DNA of 11,947 bases from Deltaproteobacteria bacterium (GCA_003161515.1 PMOH01000461.1:2396-14342), one strand, 5' to 3'. Positions 1-7,450 are shown, numbered from the stretch's first letter. The notes: generated from the letters alone by a model not told the origin. Made by a program: numbers and translations.

Positions 1-756
1 CATTTCGGCAACGATGCGAAGGCTCGTCTGCTTGCTCGATCGGTCAACGAATTTGCCGCGCGTACGATGAGGGACCATCGCGGGCGCTTCGGTGGCTTCG
101 CGAGCCTGCCGCTTCCCGACGTTGACGGTGCGCTCGAAGAGATCGGCTACGCCCTCGATACGCTCAAGCTTGACGGCGTCGTCATGCTGACCAACTTCAA
201 CGGCGTGTACCTAGGCGACAAAAGGCTGGATCCGGTGTTCGATGAGCTCAACCGCCGCGGGGCGACAGTCTTCATTCATCCGACGTCGCCGATATGCTGG
301 CAGCAGAGCGCGCTTGGATATCCGCGTCCGATGGTCGAGTTCACCTTCGACAGCACGCGGGCAGTCGTGAACCTGATCTTCAGCGGGACGACGACGCGCT
401 GCCCGAAAGTTCGTTTCATCGTGCCGCACGCGGGCGGGACTCTGCCGTTTCTCGCGCGTCGAATCGGGATGTTCGCCAGGGGTCTGACCGGCAGCACGCC
501 AGTCCCCGCTGAAGAGCATCTGCGAAAGATGTATTACGATCTCGCGGGATCGCCGGGCTCAAATGCGCTCGCGCCGCTACTCGAGATGACCGAGCGCTCG
601 CATATCCTGTATGGCAGCGACTATGTGCACACGCCGGAAGCGATTGTGTCGGCGCATCTCGCGGAATTGTTGAGCAGCAAGTTGTTGTCCCCGGAGGATT
701 TCCGAGCGATCGCGCGCGGCAACGCGCTGGCGCTGTTTCCGCGGCTCGAAGATTAG
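1..756 (+). CDS. Amidohydrolase family 2 (ACMSD-like) protein, 5'-truncated by window edge
   Basis: The reading frame is open from base 1, so the gene starts outside the window; 251 residues are visible, ending at TAG 754-756. Seen: F-I-H-P with His at visible residue 93, V-P-H-A-G-G with His at 143, and Y-G-S-D-Y-V-H with Asp at 207. In the amidohydrolase-2 / aminocarboxymuconate-semialdehyde decarboxylase family, residues in these three contexts are metal or catalytic ligands. The N-terminal H-x-H metal motif would lie upstream of base 1. Family members are TIM-barrel metal enzymes that decarboxylate or hydrolyse (often aromatic-derived) acids; this one's substrate is unknown. An internal ATG at 67 is not the start, because the upstream codons are in frame and protein-like (for example N-E-F-A-A-R). 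The gene converges on the flavin monooxygenase gene with 66 bases between them. The family call is firm, the precise reaction is not. Confidence 0.88.
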   Translation, partial: HFGNDAKARLLARSVNEFAARTMRDHRGRFGGFASLPLPDVDGALEEIGYALDTLKLDGVVMLTNFNGVYLGDKRLDPVFDELNRRGATVFIHPTSPICWQQSALGYPRPMVEFTFDSTRAVVNLIFSGTTTRCPKVRFIVPHAGGTLPFLARRIGMFARGLTGSTPVPAEEHLRKMYYDLAGSPGSNALAPLLEMTERSHILYGSDYVHTPEAIVSAHLAELLSSKLLSPEDFRAIARGNALALFPRLED

Positions 757-759
757 GAA

Positions 760-792
760 CCTAACCCTTCCCGCGCGGGAAAGGGGACCGGA
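760..792. repeat. Intergenic palindromic element, copy 1, between convergent genes
   Basis: The segment reads CCTAACCC, a near-perfect hairpin (CCCTTCCCGC pairing with GCGGGAAAGGG, one bulged base), then GGGGACCGGA and a run of eight A. It shares the frame CCTAACCC-hairpin-GGGGA(A)CCGGA with the element at 3685-3717. It sits between the converging stops at 756 and 823. On the minus strand the hairpin is preceded, not followed, by the T run, so it is not a classical terminator for the minus genes. For the plus gene the hairpin is followed by A rather than T. A REP-like dispersed intergenic repeat, possibly helping to end transcription from both sides, is the best description. Confidence 0.55.
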
Positions 793-822
793 AAAAAAAG
801 GTAAGGGGATGGGAAGAGGGAG

Positions 823-2574
823 CTACTTCCTTATAAACGAGAAGTGGTCTTCCATTCGCGCGTTTACCTCGTTTAGGTGGTTGCAGTACTGGAAGAAGCC
901 GCCGTTGTAGTTGCCGTCCTGGCGGCGCTGGAACTCGCCTTCGAAGTTGTAATAGCCGGGAGTGCATTCCTGGTTGCGATTAGTCTTGCCGCGATGCTTG
1001 ATGACCTCATCCACCCACCATTGCTCGGACTGCGGCTTTGCGTCGATAGCCTGGAGGCCATGACGGCGCGCGTACTCGATGCACGCGGCGATGTGATCGC
1101 CCTGGGCTTGTAGCATGTCCGTCAAGTTGAACTGGAACGATGCCTGATAGCCGCCCATGATGAAAAGATTCGGGTAGCCCTGCGAGTGGATTCCTAGCAG
1201 CGTGCGGATGCCGTCGCGATACTTATCGTTCAGCTCGAGGCCCTTCTCGCCCTTGATTTGGTTGTAGATGCCGGTCTTCTGCACTTCGAAGCCGGTGGCG
1301 TAGATGAGCACGTCGAGCTCATACTGCTTGCCCTCGAACACCGGACCCTTCTCGGTGATTTCGGTGATGCCTTTGCCGTGAGTATCGATCAGGTGCACGT
1401 TGGGGCGGTTGAAGGTCGGCAGATAGTCGTTGTGAAAGCACGGGCGCTTGCACAGCAGCATGTACCACGGCTTGAGCGCGTCGGCGGTCGTCCGGTCCTT
1501 GACGATCGAATCGATGCGCTGATGGATCTTCATCATCGCCTCGATGTTGGCATTTTCCTGCCGGCGAATTTTTTCCTCGTGGGACATCGCCGCATACTTT
1601 GCCGTTTGATCCGGCGTCATGAACGGCTGCCTCTTCGCGAGCTCACGGCGCTTGGCTTGCCATCCGGGTTTAAGTCGGCGCGCCCAGTTGGGATCAGTCG
1701 GCCAATCGTCGCGAACGTCAATCGACGACGGCGTGCGCTGGAACACGTATAGCTCTTTGGCCGCCGCGCCTAGGCCGGGAATCGCCTGGACCGCAGTCGC
1801 GCCAGTGCCGATAATTCCTACAACCTTGCCTTCGAGTCCCGATAGGTCGGGCTTGGTGTAGGCGTAGTCCCATCGCGAGGTGTGAAAGGAGTGTCCTTTG
1901 AAGGTTTCGAGACCTTTGATCTTCGCCAGCTTTGGTTTGGAGAGAGTGCCATTGGCGCAGATGACGAACCGCGCCTTCATATGATCGCCGCGATCGGTCG
2001 TGAGGTTCCACATCTGCTCGACGGGATCCCACTCGGTCGAGGTGACGGTAGTGTGAAAGGTCGCCAGATCGTAGAGGTTGTACTTTCGCGCGATAGCCTG
2101 GCAGTGGGCGAAAATCTCAGGGCCCTTCGCGTAGTGGTCCTTGGGCACGTAGTCCAACTCGTCGAGCAGCGGCAGGTAGTCATACGCGACGACGTCGCAT
2201 GCTACGCCAGGATATCGATTCCAGTACCAGGTGCCGCCGACGTCCGCGCCGCGCTCGACGATGCGAATGCTTTCGACGCCGTGCTCGCGCAATCGGGCCG
2301 ACGTCAGCAGTGCTGAGAATCCTCCACCGATAAACAGGACCTCGACGGTATCGTTGATGGGCGCGCGCGGCGTGACTTCGCCGGCATAAGGATCAACTTC
2401 GTACCTCGACAGTTCGCCTGAGAGGTCAGACGTGTATTGCGCGGTGCCTTCGGGACGGTAGCTCAGTCTGAGGTCGCGTTCCTCGGCGAACTTGCGCTTG
2501 ACGCTATCGTAGAACTCTTGTGACCGCGTTGGCTTCGCGACCATCCCGATGGGCTTTTCCTGCGTCTGAGCCAT
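823..2574 (-). CDS. Baeyer-Villiger-type flavin monooxygenase (FAD/NADPH)
   Basis: 583 aa, the usual length for cyclohexanone/phenylacetone monooxygenase-like enzymes, which insert oxygen next to a ketone to give an ester or lactone. Seen: FAD Rossmann motif G-G-G-F-S-A (residues 83-88); G-G-T-W-Y-W-N-R-Y-P-G-V-A-C-D (113-127), matching the conserved G-x-W-x4-YPG-x3-D segment; the Baeyer-Villiger fingerprint F-K-G-H-S-F-H-T-S-R-W-D (225-236), matching FxGxxxHxxxW(P/D); a second Rossmann motif G-I-I-G-T-G-A-T-A (253-261) for NADPH; F-Q-R-T at 278-281; and Y-A-T-G-F (425-429). The start is supported by GGAG about 8 bases upstream of the ATG. It is the last gene of the minus-strand block, 67 bases after the dehydrogenase, with a hairpin in the gap. 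No signal peptide, so cytosolic. The natural ketone is unknown; a related flavin-containing or N-hydroxylating monooxygenase is less likely given the fingerprint. Confidence 0.93.
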   Translation of the reverse strand: MAQTQEKPIGMVAKPTRSQEFYDSVKRKFAEERDLRLSYRPEGTAQYTSDLSGELSRYEVDPYAGEVTPRAPINDTVEVLFIGGGFSALLTSARLREHGVESIRIVERGADVGGTWYWNRYPGVACDVVAYDYLPLLDELDYVPKDHYAKGPEIFAHCQAIARKYNLYDLATFHTTVTSTEWDPVEQMWNLTTDRGDHMKARFVICANGTLSKPKLAKIKGLETFKGHSFHTSRWDYAYTKPDLSGLEGKVVGIIGTGATAVQAIPGLGAAAKELYVFQRTPSSIDVRDDWPTDPNWARRLKPGWQAKRRELAKRQPFMTPDQTAKYAAMSHEEKIRRQENANIEAMMKIHQRIDSIVKDRTTADALKPWYMLLCKRPCFHNDYLPTFNRPNVHLIDTHGKGITEITEKGPVFEGKQYELDVLIYATGFEVQKTGIYNQIKGEKGLELNDKYRDGIRTLLGIHSQGYPNLFIMGGYQASFQFNLTDMLQAQGDHIAACIEYARRHGLQAIDAKPQSEQWWVDEVIKHRGKTNRNQECTPGYYNFEGEFQRRQDGNYNGGFFQYCNHLNEVNARMEDHFSFIRK

Positions 2575-2601
2575 GTCGAACTCCGTACATTAAATGTGAA
2601 A

Positions 2602-2618
2602 GCAGGGGTGACCCCTGC
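2602..2618. terminator. Hairpin in dehydrogenase-monooxygenase gap (possible attenuator)
   Basis: Perfect inverted repeat GCAGGGG-TGA-CCCCTGC (7 bp stem, 3-base loop) in the 67-base gap. Read on the minus strand it is followed by TTTCACATTT, a loose T-rich tail, then the GGAG ribosome site of the monooxygenase. It could reduce read-through between the two genes or act as an RNA 3' stabiliser. The tail is too interrupted to call a strong intrinsic terminator. Confidence 0.4.
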
Positions 2619-2641
2619 ACCCAGTATTAAGAAAGTTCTTC

Positions 2642-3595
2642 CTACAACGGGAAGCGCTCTTTGACCATCTCCTCGCTCTTTTTCCATAGGTCGTTCGCGT
2701 GGGCGAGGTTGAGAGCATAAGACCGGACGCCGACGCGCGACGTGGTGTCGTCATTCACCTCGCATACGTGACAGTCTTCGCAATAGTGTCCGCCCACAGC
2801 TTCGGCTGGCCCAACGAACCCGCTCCATACCGAGGTCGCCGATCCTTGCGGCACGCTTTTGAACCGAAACCCCGGTGCCTGACCTGGTTTTGCGGCGCGG
2901 TTTATCCGGGCCATCATCTGCTCGACGAGTTCCGGCGTCATGTGGCGGCCGAGCTCGGTCTGGATTCCGCCGGGATGAATTGAGGTCGCGCGCACGCCGC
3001 GTCCTTTGAGGCGACTGTCGAGAGCCACCGCGTAGAGAATATTTGCGGTCTTCGATCGGCCGTACGCAGTAAAGGCCTGGTAAGGAGTTCGCTCGAAATT
3101 CGGATCCTCAATATCGACGTCGCTGATCTGATGACCGGCCGACGAAAGCGTCACGACTCGAGCGCCTGACTTCAACAGAGGCACCAGGCGGTTGACGAAC
3201 ACGAAATGGCCGAGGTGATTGGTTCCGAATTGCGTTTCGAACCCGTCCTGCGTCTTGCCTTGCGGACAGGCCATCACGCCGGCGTTGGCGATGATCACGT
3301 CGAACGGCTTTGCGCGGGCGAGCAATTCGTCGGCGGCTTTGCGCACGCTGGCGAGCGATGCGAGATCCATCTCGACCAGATCGACCGCTGGATTGCCCGC
3401 CTGCGCGAGTGCAGTCCGCGCCTTTGCGAGATCGCGCGCCGTGCCCACGACGGTGCCGCCGTGCGCGACGATCGAGCGCGCGGTCTCGACGCCCAGGCCG
3501 GCCGAGACGCCGGTTACCAGCACGCGCTTGCCCGAGAGATTGACGCCTTCGAGGACTTCATCAGCGGTTGATTCCGCTCCGAATGTTTTTGCCAT
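2642..3595 (-). CDS. Short-chain dehydrogenase/reductase (SDR)
   Basis: 317 aa from the chosen ATG. Seen: nucleotide-binding T-G-V-S-A-G-L-G (28-35), N-A-G (104-106), Ser151/Ser152 in V-V-T-L-S-S-A-G, and the catalytic Y-G-R-S-K (Tyr178, Lys182). These define a classical NAD(P)-dependent SDR. The longer C-terminus with G-G-H-Y-C-E-D-C-H-V-C (268-278) resembles the retinol-dehydrogenase/WWOX-like bacterial branch; three cysteines there could be structural. The frame is open to 3664, but the 23 extra residues are basic and unlike the family, whereas AGGAGA at 3602-3607 lies six bases from the ATG at 3595. It is transcribed between the acyl-CoA synthetase (141-base gap holding a palindromic repeat) and the monooxygenase. 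A role in alcohol/ketone interconversion, preparing or consuming the monooxygenase's substrate, is inferred from position. Confidence 0.9.
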   Translation of the reverse strand: MAKTFGAESTADEVLEGVNLSGKRVLVTGVSAGLGVETARSIVAHGGTVVGTARDLAKARTALAQAGNPAVDLVEMDLASLASVRKAADELLARAKPFDVIIANAGVMACPQGKTQDGFETQFGTNHLGHFVFVNRLVPLLKSGARVVTLSSAGHQISDVDIEDPNFERTPYQAFTAYGRSKTANILYAVALDSRLKGRGVRATSIHPGGIQTELGRHMTPELVEQMMARINRAAKPGQAPGFRFKSVPQGSATSVWSGFVGPAEAVGGHYCEDCHVCEVNDDTTSRVGVRSYALNLAHANDLWKKSEEMVKERFPL

Positions 3596-3601
3596 TTGCT
3601 T

Positions 3602-3607
3602 TCTCCT
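3602..3607 (-). promoter_or_regulatory. Ribosome binding site deciding the SDR start
   Basis: AGGAGA on the minus strand, six bases before the ATG at 3595. It rules in favour of that ATG over the in-frame upstream start at 3664. Confidence 0.7.
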
Positions 3608-3684
3608 GATTCGGATCTTCCGTTGCTCAGAATTGCACAAAGAGTGACGGCGCGGGAATCGCAATCGATGAGAGGAACCTCTCC

Positions 3685-3717
3685 CCTAACCCCTCTCCCT
3701 TCAAGAGAGGGGAACCG
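3685..3717. repeat. Intergenic palindromic element, copy 2
   Basis: Reads CCTAACCCCTCTC, loop CCTTCAA, GAGAGGGG, then AACCGGA. The stem CCCCTCTC/GAGAGGGG (3690-3697 with 3705-3712) is perfect. It follows a second small palindrome, GAGAGG-AA-CCTCTC (about 3670-3683). It shares flanks and architecture with the element at 760-792 and lies in the 141-base gap after the acyl-CoA synthetase stop. Runs of this CCTAACCC/GGGGA kind are common dispersed intergenic sequences in many bacteria (general knowledge). No T tract follows on the minus strand, so termination activity is uncertain. Confidence 0.55.
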
Positions 3718-3736
3718 GATTTGGAAAAGGCGCTCG

Positions 3737-5395
3737 TCAGAGAGGTTTGCCCTTGCGCGATTCTTCCTGCTTCCTTAGTTCGACGCGGCGGATTTTTCCG
3801 CTGACTGTTTTGGGGAGTTCGTCGATGAATTCTATTTCGCGGGGGTATTTGTATGGAGCCGTTACGCGCTTGCAGTGTTCCTGGAGTTCGGTGATCAGCC
3901 GACTACTGGGTTCGGCGCCGGGGCGGAGTTTCACGAAGGCCTTGACGATTGAGCCGCGATCGGCGTCGGGGGTCGCAACCACTGCGGATTCTAGGACGGC
4001 AGGATGCTCGAGCAGTGCGCTCTCCACTTCGAACGGCCCGATTCTGTAGCCCGCCGATATAATCACGTCGTCGGCGCGACCGACGAACCATAGATAGCCG
4101 TCGGCGTCGCGCGTGGCCTGATCGCCGGTGAGGTACCAGTCGCCCTTGAACACGCTGGCGGTCTCTTCGGCGTTTTTCCAATACTCGAGAAACAGCGACG
4201 GCGGGCGCTCGGGCGCAATGCGCAAAGCTATTTCGCCGATCTCGCCAACCTGGGTCTCCGCCAGATCATTGTTGAGCACTCGCACGTCGTGGCCGGGAAA
4301 TGGGAGTCCCATCGAGCCCGGCTTCACCGGCATCGCGGGCAGGTTGGCGGCGAGAATCGTCGTTTCGGTTTGCCCGTAGCCGTCGTGAATCGTGAGTCCC
4401 AGCTTTTCGCGCCAGACTTCAATCACTTCGGGATTCAGCGGCTCGCCCGCTCCGGTGCAATGCCGCAGTTTCGGGAATTCGTAACCCGCGAGGTCCTCCT
4501 TGATGATCATTCGATACTCAGTCGGCGGCGCGCAGAACGTCGTGATGCCGTAGCGGCGAAGCAGCTCGAGTTCCTTCATCACGTCGAAGCGGCCGTTGTA
4601 CATGAAGGTCGTCACACCGTTCATCCACGGCCCGAACAGCACGCCGTACGCCGCCTTGGCCCATCCCGTATCCGAAGTCGTCCAGTGGACGTCGCCCTCG
4701 CGCAAGTCGAGCCAATTGAGCCCGGTGAATTTATGGCTGTAGGTGTAGCCGTGACTATGCAGGACGGCCTTCGGCTCGCGGGTGGTGCCGGACGTGTAGT
4801 AGCAAATCGCGGGCTCCGACGATTTGGTATTCACCGGCTTGAACGCCGGCGACGAATGACCCATGTATTCCTGCAGACTGATCCATCCGGTGCGAGTGGC
4901 GCCGCAGATGAAGTAGTGCGCGACAGTCGGACATTCCTTGCGCAAGTCGGCGACCATGGTGGCATTCTCGACGCATGCGATTATCGCGCGCGCGCCGGAA
5001 TGATTCGCGCGATAGATCAAATCCTTCTCGCGCAGCATCGAGGTGCACGGAATAACGATCGCGCCGAGCCTGAGCGCGCCGATATACGCGGCCTGCCACA
5101 GCGTGATGCGCGGCAGCACCAGCAGAACCGCGTCGCCGCGCTTGATTCCATGGCCACTGAGAACGTTGGCGATGCGTTTGGACTGCGCTGCTATATCCGC
5201 GAAGGTCAGCCGCGCACGGCGGCGATCACCGTCTTCCCACAGGATCGCGACGCGGCGCGGATCTTCGGCGAAATTGTCGATGACCTCGGCGAAATTGAAA
5301 TGCTCGGGCGTCTCCCAACGGAAGTCGCGATACTTGCGCCGATAGTTCTCGATTGCGGCCGCGTCCAGTTCGTGAGGCTTTGATGAATCAGTCAT
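3737..5395 (-). CDS. Acyl-CoA synthetase, medium-chain/acetyl-CoA-synthetase-like (AMP-forming)
   Basis: 552 aa, normal length for ANL-superfamily acid-CoA ligases, which activate a carboxylic acid with ATP and then load CoA. Seen: P-loop Y-Y-T-S-G-T-T-R-E-P-K-A (199-210), G-Y-G-Q-T-E (339-344), Y-L-T-G-D (421-425), hinge region G-R-A-D-D-V-I (439-445), and P-K-T-V-S-G-K-I (528-535) with the adenylation lysine at 534. The overall pattern (D-F-R-W-E-T-P-E-H-F-N near the N-terminus, H-W-T-T-S-D-T-G-W-A at 237-246) fits the ACSM-type medium-chain or aryl-acid branch. The frame continues upstream to 5776, but that part overlaps the decarboxylase in another frame and is Arg-rich. The ATG at 5395 overlaps the decarboxylase stop as ATGA, implying translational coupling; only a weak GGGAA lies upstream. 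The acid substrate is unknown; it may be the product of the neighbouring oxidation steps. Confidence 0.92.
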   Translation of the reverse strand: MTDSSKPHELDAAAIENYRRKYRDFRWETPEHFNFAEVIDNFAEDPRRVAILWEDGDRRRARLTFADIAAQSKRIANVLSGHGIKRGDAVLLVLPRITLWQAAYIGALRLGAIVIPCTSMLREKDLIYRANHSGARAIIACVENATMVADLRKECPTVAHYFICGATRTGWISLQEYMGHSSPAFKPVNTKSSEPAICYYTSGTTREPKAVLHSHGYTYSHKFTGLNWLDLREGDVHWTTSDTGWAKAAYGVLFGPWMNGVTTFMYNGRFDVMKELELLRRYGITTFCAPPTEYRMIIKEDLAGYEFPKLRHCTGAGEPLNPEVIEVWREKLGLTIHDGYGQTETTILAANLPAMPVKPGSMGLPFPGHDVRVLNNDLAETQVGEIGEIALRIAPERPPSLFLEYWKNAEETASVFKGDWYLTGDQATRDADGYLWFVGRADDVIISAGYRIGPFEVESALLEHPAVLESAVVATPDADRGSIVKAFVKLRPGAEPSSRLITELQEHCKRVTAPYKYPREIEFIDELPKTVSGKIRRVELRKQEESRKGKPL

Positions 5396-7086
5396 GGGCG
5401 CGAATTCCCGCGCGCCGGATGCTCGGCGGGCGCCTGCGATCGCTTCGCCGCCGCTTTGATGTACTTCACGGTCACCGGCGACAGGTCGTCGCGTTCGACG
5501 CGCACGTCGATGATCGCGAACGATTTGCAGTCGTGCGCCGCGCGGAGAGCGTCGCGCAACTGATCGACAGTGGTCGCCTCGAATCCTTCGCCACCCCAGT
5601 CGCGCGCGAGTTGCGCATATGGCCACGGCGGAATCTCGAGCAGCTCGCGGCGCTCCGCGATCGGCCGGAAGATGCCCCATCCGCCGTTGTTGATCAGCAC
5701 GACGATCGGATTCACGCCCTTGGCGGGCGCTTGCGAAATTTCGGGACCCGTCATCTGGAAGCCGCCGTCGCCGCACATCACGAGCGGTCGAAGTCCGCTG
5801 CCGATCTGCGCGCCGAGCGCAGCCGGAACCGCGAATCCCATCGAGGCGTAAAAGCCCTGCGCGAAATAGCCGTTGTTATGCGGCACGCGAATGTCGAGGC
5901 CGCCGAACAGCATGTCGCCCGACTCGGTGACTACGATGTAGTCGCGCTTGTCGGCCAGGAATTCGTTGACGACGGCGAGAATCTGACTGACCTTGACCGG
6001 CTTGCCGTCGCGCGCGGCGATCTCGCGGAGATTGTCGGCGTACTGCACCTTCTCATGATGCTGCGTGAGCTTCTGCCGCAGCAGCGCGCGCGCGAAATCG
6101 CGAATGCCGACATCGGTGTAGGTGTGATACTTCACCTCGACCTTGCGATCGACCGCCCACACCGTTTTTTGCTGGATCACGTGCGGCGGACGGTTGCCGA
6201 AGTTCATGTCGGTTTTGAGACATCCGAGGTTGAGCACGAAGTCGGCGGCGTCCATTCGCGCGACGATCGACGGCGGACTGATCGGGCCGACATGCACGCC
6301 CATGTACAGCGGGTGATCCATCGGGAACGCGCCCTTGCCGAGCACGGTGGTAAACACCGGCGCGCCCATCTTCTCGGCCAGCTCGACCAGAGCTTGCGAC
6401 GCCTTGAAGCGGTGAATCTCGATGCCGGCGATCAGCACCGGCTTGCGACTCTCGTTGAACATCGCGGCGGTCTCATGCGCCGCTTCCTCGACCTTGCGCG
6501 CGTCGGATTCCTGGAAGTGCAGGCGCCCGTCCCATTCGATCAAATCCTCGGGAACTTCGATTTGCCGATCGACCATGTCGCGATGAATCTCGACATAGCC
6601 GGGGCGCTGCTCGGCCCAGATGCGCTTGACGACGCGATGCAACTCGCTGGCGGCGGTACTCGGATCGGTCAGCACCGTGCTCGCGCAAGTCACCTCATCA
6701 TAGATGCGACGCTGCGATTCGATCTCGCGCGCCTGGTGGTGAATGAGAGTGCCGAGCTTGCGCTCCTCCTCGCCTGGACCTCCTGAAAAAATCAAAATCG
6801 GCACACGCTCCGAAAATGATCCCGCGACCGGATTGACCATGTTGTGGCCGCCGGCGCCGTAGGTGACGCAGATGACGCCGATTTTGCCGGTCGCGCGCGC
6901 ATAACCGTCAGCCGCGAAGCCGACGCCGGGCTCGTGCGACATCGTGATGATATTCATCCCGTGGCGGCGGCCCAGCGTGAAAAACAGCTTGAGCGCGAGG
7001 TCCCCGGGGATGCCGAAAACGTGCGACACGCCAATCCTGCGCAGGTACGCGACCAGGAAATCGCCCAGCGCCATGTGCCTCTTCAC
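5392..7086 (-). CDS. Thiamine-diphosphate-dependent 2-oxoacid decarboxylase (indolepyruvate/pyruvate-decarboxylase-like)
   Basis: 564 aa from a GTG start. Seen: G-I-P-G-D near residue 25; catalytic glutamate in S-H-E-P-G-V-G (Glu52); L-I-H-H-Q-A-R with a His pair at 116-117; and the ThDP/Mg motif G-D-G-G-F (439-443) ending in I-N-N (465-467). The twin histidine is a hallmark of pyruvate and indole/phenylpyruvate decarboxylases and is not expected in acetolactate synthases, so non-oxidative decarboxylation of a 2-oxo acid to an aldehyde is favoured. Cytosolic. Start choice: AGGAGGG (7096-7102) is nine bases before the GTG, while the ATG at 7074 has only AAGAGG three bases away. It is first in the minus-strand block and its stop overlaps the next ATG. 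Its first codons, RBS and promoter are repeated at 9253-9320. The class is firm; benzoylformate-decarboxylase-type or oxalyl-CoA-type activity is less likely, and the substrate is unknown. Confidence 0.87.
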   Translation of the reverse strand: MKRHMALGDFLVAYLRRIGVSHVFGIPGDLALKLFFTLGRRHGMNIITMSHEPGVGFAADGYARATGKIGVICVTYGAGGHNMVNPVAGSFSERVPILIFSGGPGEEERKLGTLIHHQAREIESQRRIYDEVTCASTVLTDPSTAASELHRVVKRIWAEQRPGYVEIHRDMVDRQIEVPEDLIEWDGRLHFQESDARKVEEAAHETAAMFNESRKPVLIAGIEIHRFKASQALVELAEKMGAPVFTTVLGKGAFPMDHPLYMGVHVGPISPPSIVARMDAADFVLNLGCLKTDMNFGNRPPHVIQQKTVWAVDRKVEVKYHTYTDVGIRDFARALLRQKLTQHHEKVQYADNLREIAARDGKPVKVSQILAVVNEFLADKRDYIVVTESGDMLFGGLDIRVPHNNGYFAQGFYASMGFAVPAALGAQIGSGLRPLVMCGDGGFQMTGPEISQAPAKGVNPIVVLINNGGWGIFRPIAERRELLEIPPWPYAQLARDWGGEGFEATTVDQLRDALRAAHDCKSFAIIDVRVERDDLSPVTVKYIKAAAKRSQAPAEHPARGNSRP

Positions 7087-7128
7087 TCCGCTTCACCCTC
7101 CTCGATCTCCGCTATTGTAACAAAAACG
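7062..7128. repeat. 67-bp direct repeat, copy A (decarboxylase start, RBS and promoter)
   Basis: The block from CGCCCAGCGCCATGTGCC through TTGTAACAAAAACG recurs at 9253-9320 in the same orientation. The first 42 bases differ at two positions only. Then comes a diverged stretch of about six bases, then a nearly identical TTGTAACAAAAACG end with one inserted base. Sequence outside the block is not similar. Copy A holds the GTG and ATG start codons, the AGGAGGG ribosome site and the TGTTACAAT promoter-like motif of the minus-strand operon. Confidence 0.9.
7114..7122 (-). promoter_or_regulatory. Extended -10 promoter motif for the decarboxylase operon
   Basis: On the minus strand TGTTACAAT reads as an extended -10 (TG-n-TACAAT). 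It would place the transcription start near 7107, leaving a leader of about 20 bases containing AGGAGGG before the GTG at 7086. A -35 is poor: TTGTCC lies 20 bases upstream, longer than usual. The motif is conserved in the second repeat copy, which supports function at least in the ancestor. TTGTAACAA is also a short palindrome and could be a protein site. Confidence 0.42.
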
Positions 7129-7131
7129 GGT

Positions 7132-7299
7132 TCACCGTTGGACAAGACGCTCGCTAGTTAGAGGAGGGTGAAGAACTTCCGCAGGCCGGTGGAAAGCTGC
7201 TCGCTGCTTTGCCGCATCGCGAGCCTCCGACTTAAGAAAATCGAAGGGCGACCCAGCCTTCGTTCTCGATAATATTCGCAGTAGATCTGATGCTCCCAT
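7132..7299 (-). CDS. Possible small protein, 55 aa, unrecognised
   Basis: A short frame from ATG at 7299 (M-G-A-S-D-L-L-R-I-L) to TGA at 7132. In favour: GAGGA four bases upstream of the ATG, and a protein-like start. Against: short, no recognisable domain, use of codons such as ATA, TTA, AGA and CTA that are rare in the neighbours, and a location just upstream of the decarboxylase promoter. It could be a true small gene, a relic, or chance. No function is offered. Confidence 0.2.
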   Translation of the reverse strand: MGASDLLRILSRTKAGSPFDFLKSEARDAAKQRAAFHRPAEVLHPPLTSERLVQR

Positions 7300-7450
7300 T
7301 GTGTCCTCGGAATTCCACAGGGGCCGAATCACAGAATGATGCGGGATACTTTACTGGCTCGGCGCATCGCATAAGGCGCTCTCTGGACTTCGAGCGCGAA
7401 AGTGTGCCTACATCCGATTTGACTGCCAGTGTTCAAGAAGGGGGAATTTC

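Larger units (their letters stand above)
7087..7450. other. Intergenic region between divergent decarboxylase and cysteine-rich genes
   Basis: 364 bases between divergent genes. It holds the decarboxylase promoter and part of direct repeat copy A. It also has a 13-base inverted repeat (CTTCACCCTCCTC at 7091-7103, GAGGAGGGTGAAG at 7161-7173), a CGAAGG/CCTTCG hairpin (7242-7247 with 7257-7262), and a doubtful minus-strand small ORF (7132-7299). I found no convincing sigma-70 promoter for the plus-strand gene: TTGACT near 7418-7424 has no good -10 at the right distance. No tRNA or other RNA gene was recognised. Confidence 0.6.

Noticed and set aside
1258..2316. Plus-strand frames opposite the flavin monooxygenase
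   Set aside because: Shadows of a gene with all expected FAD, NADPH and Baeyer-Villiger motifs.
4289..5383. Plus-strand frame of 364 codons over the acyl-CoA synthetase
   Set aside because: Antisense shadow of a gene whose P-loop and catalytic lysine are intact; no ribosome site or recognisable motif.
5396..5776. N-terminal extension of the acyl-CoA synthetase
   Set aside because: It overlaps the decarboxylase reading frame, is very Arg-rich, and the ATGA overlap gives a natural start at 5395.
5353..6786. Long plus-strand frame (477 codons) over the decarboxylase
   Set aside because: It is antisense to a gene with clear ThDP motifs; the product is Arg/His/Asp/Leu-rich without a domain, as expected from a GC-rich shadow.
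7161..7265. Plus-strand GTG frame directly after GAGGAGG near 7168
   Set aside because: No spacing between ribosome-like sequence and GTG, about 34 codons, no recognisable features; better explained as an arm of the inverted repeat.
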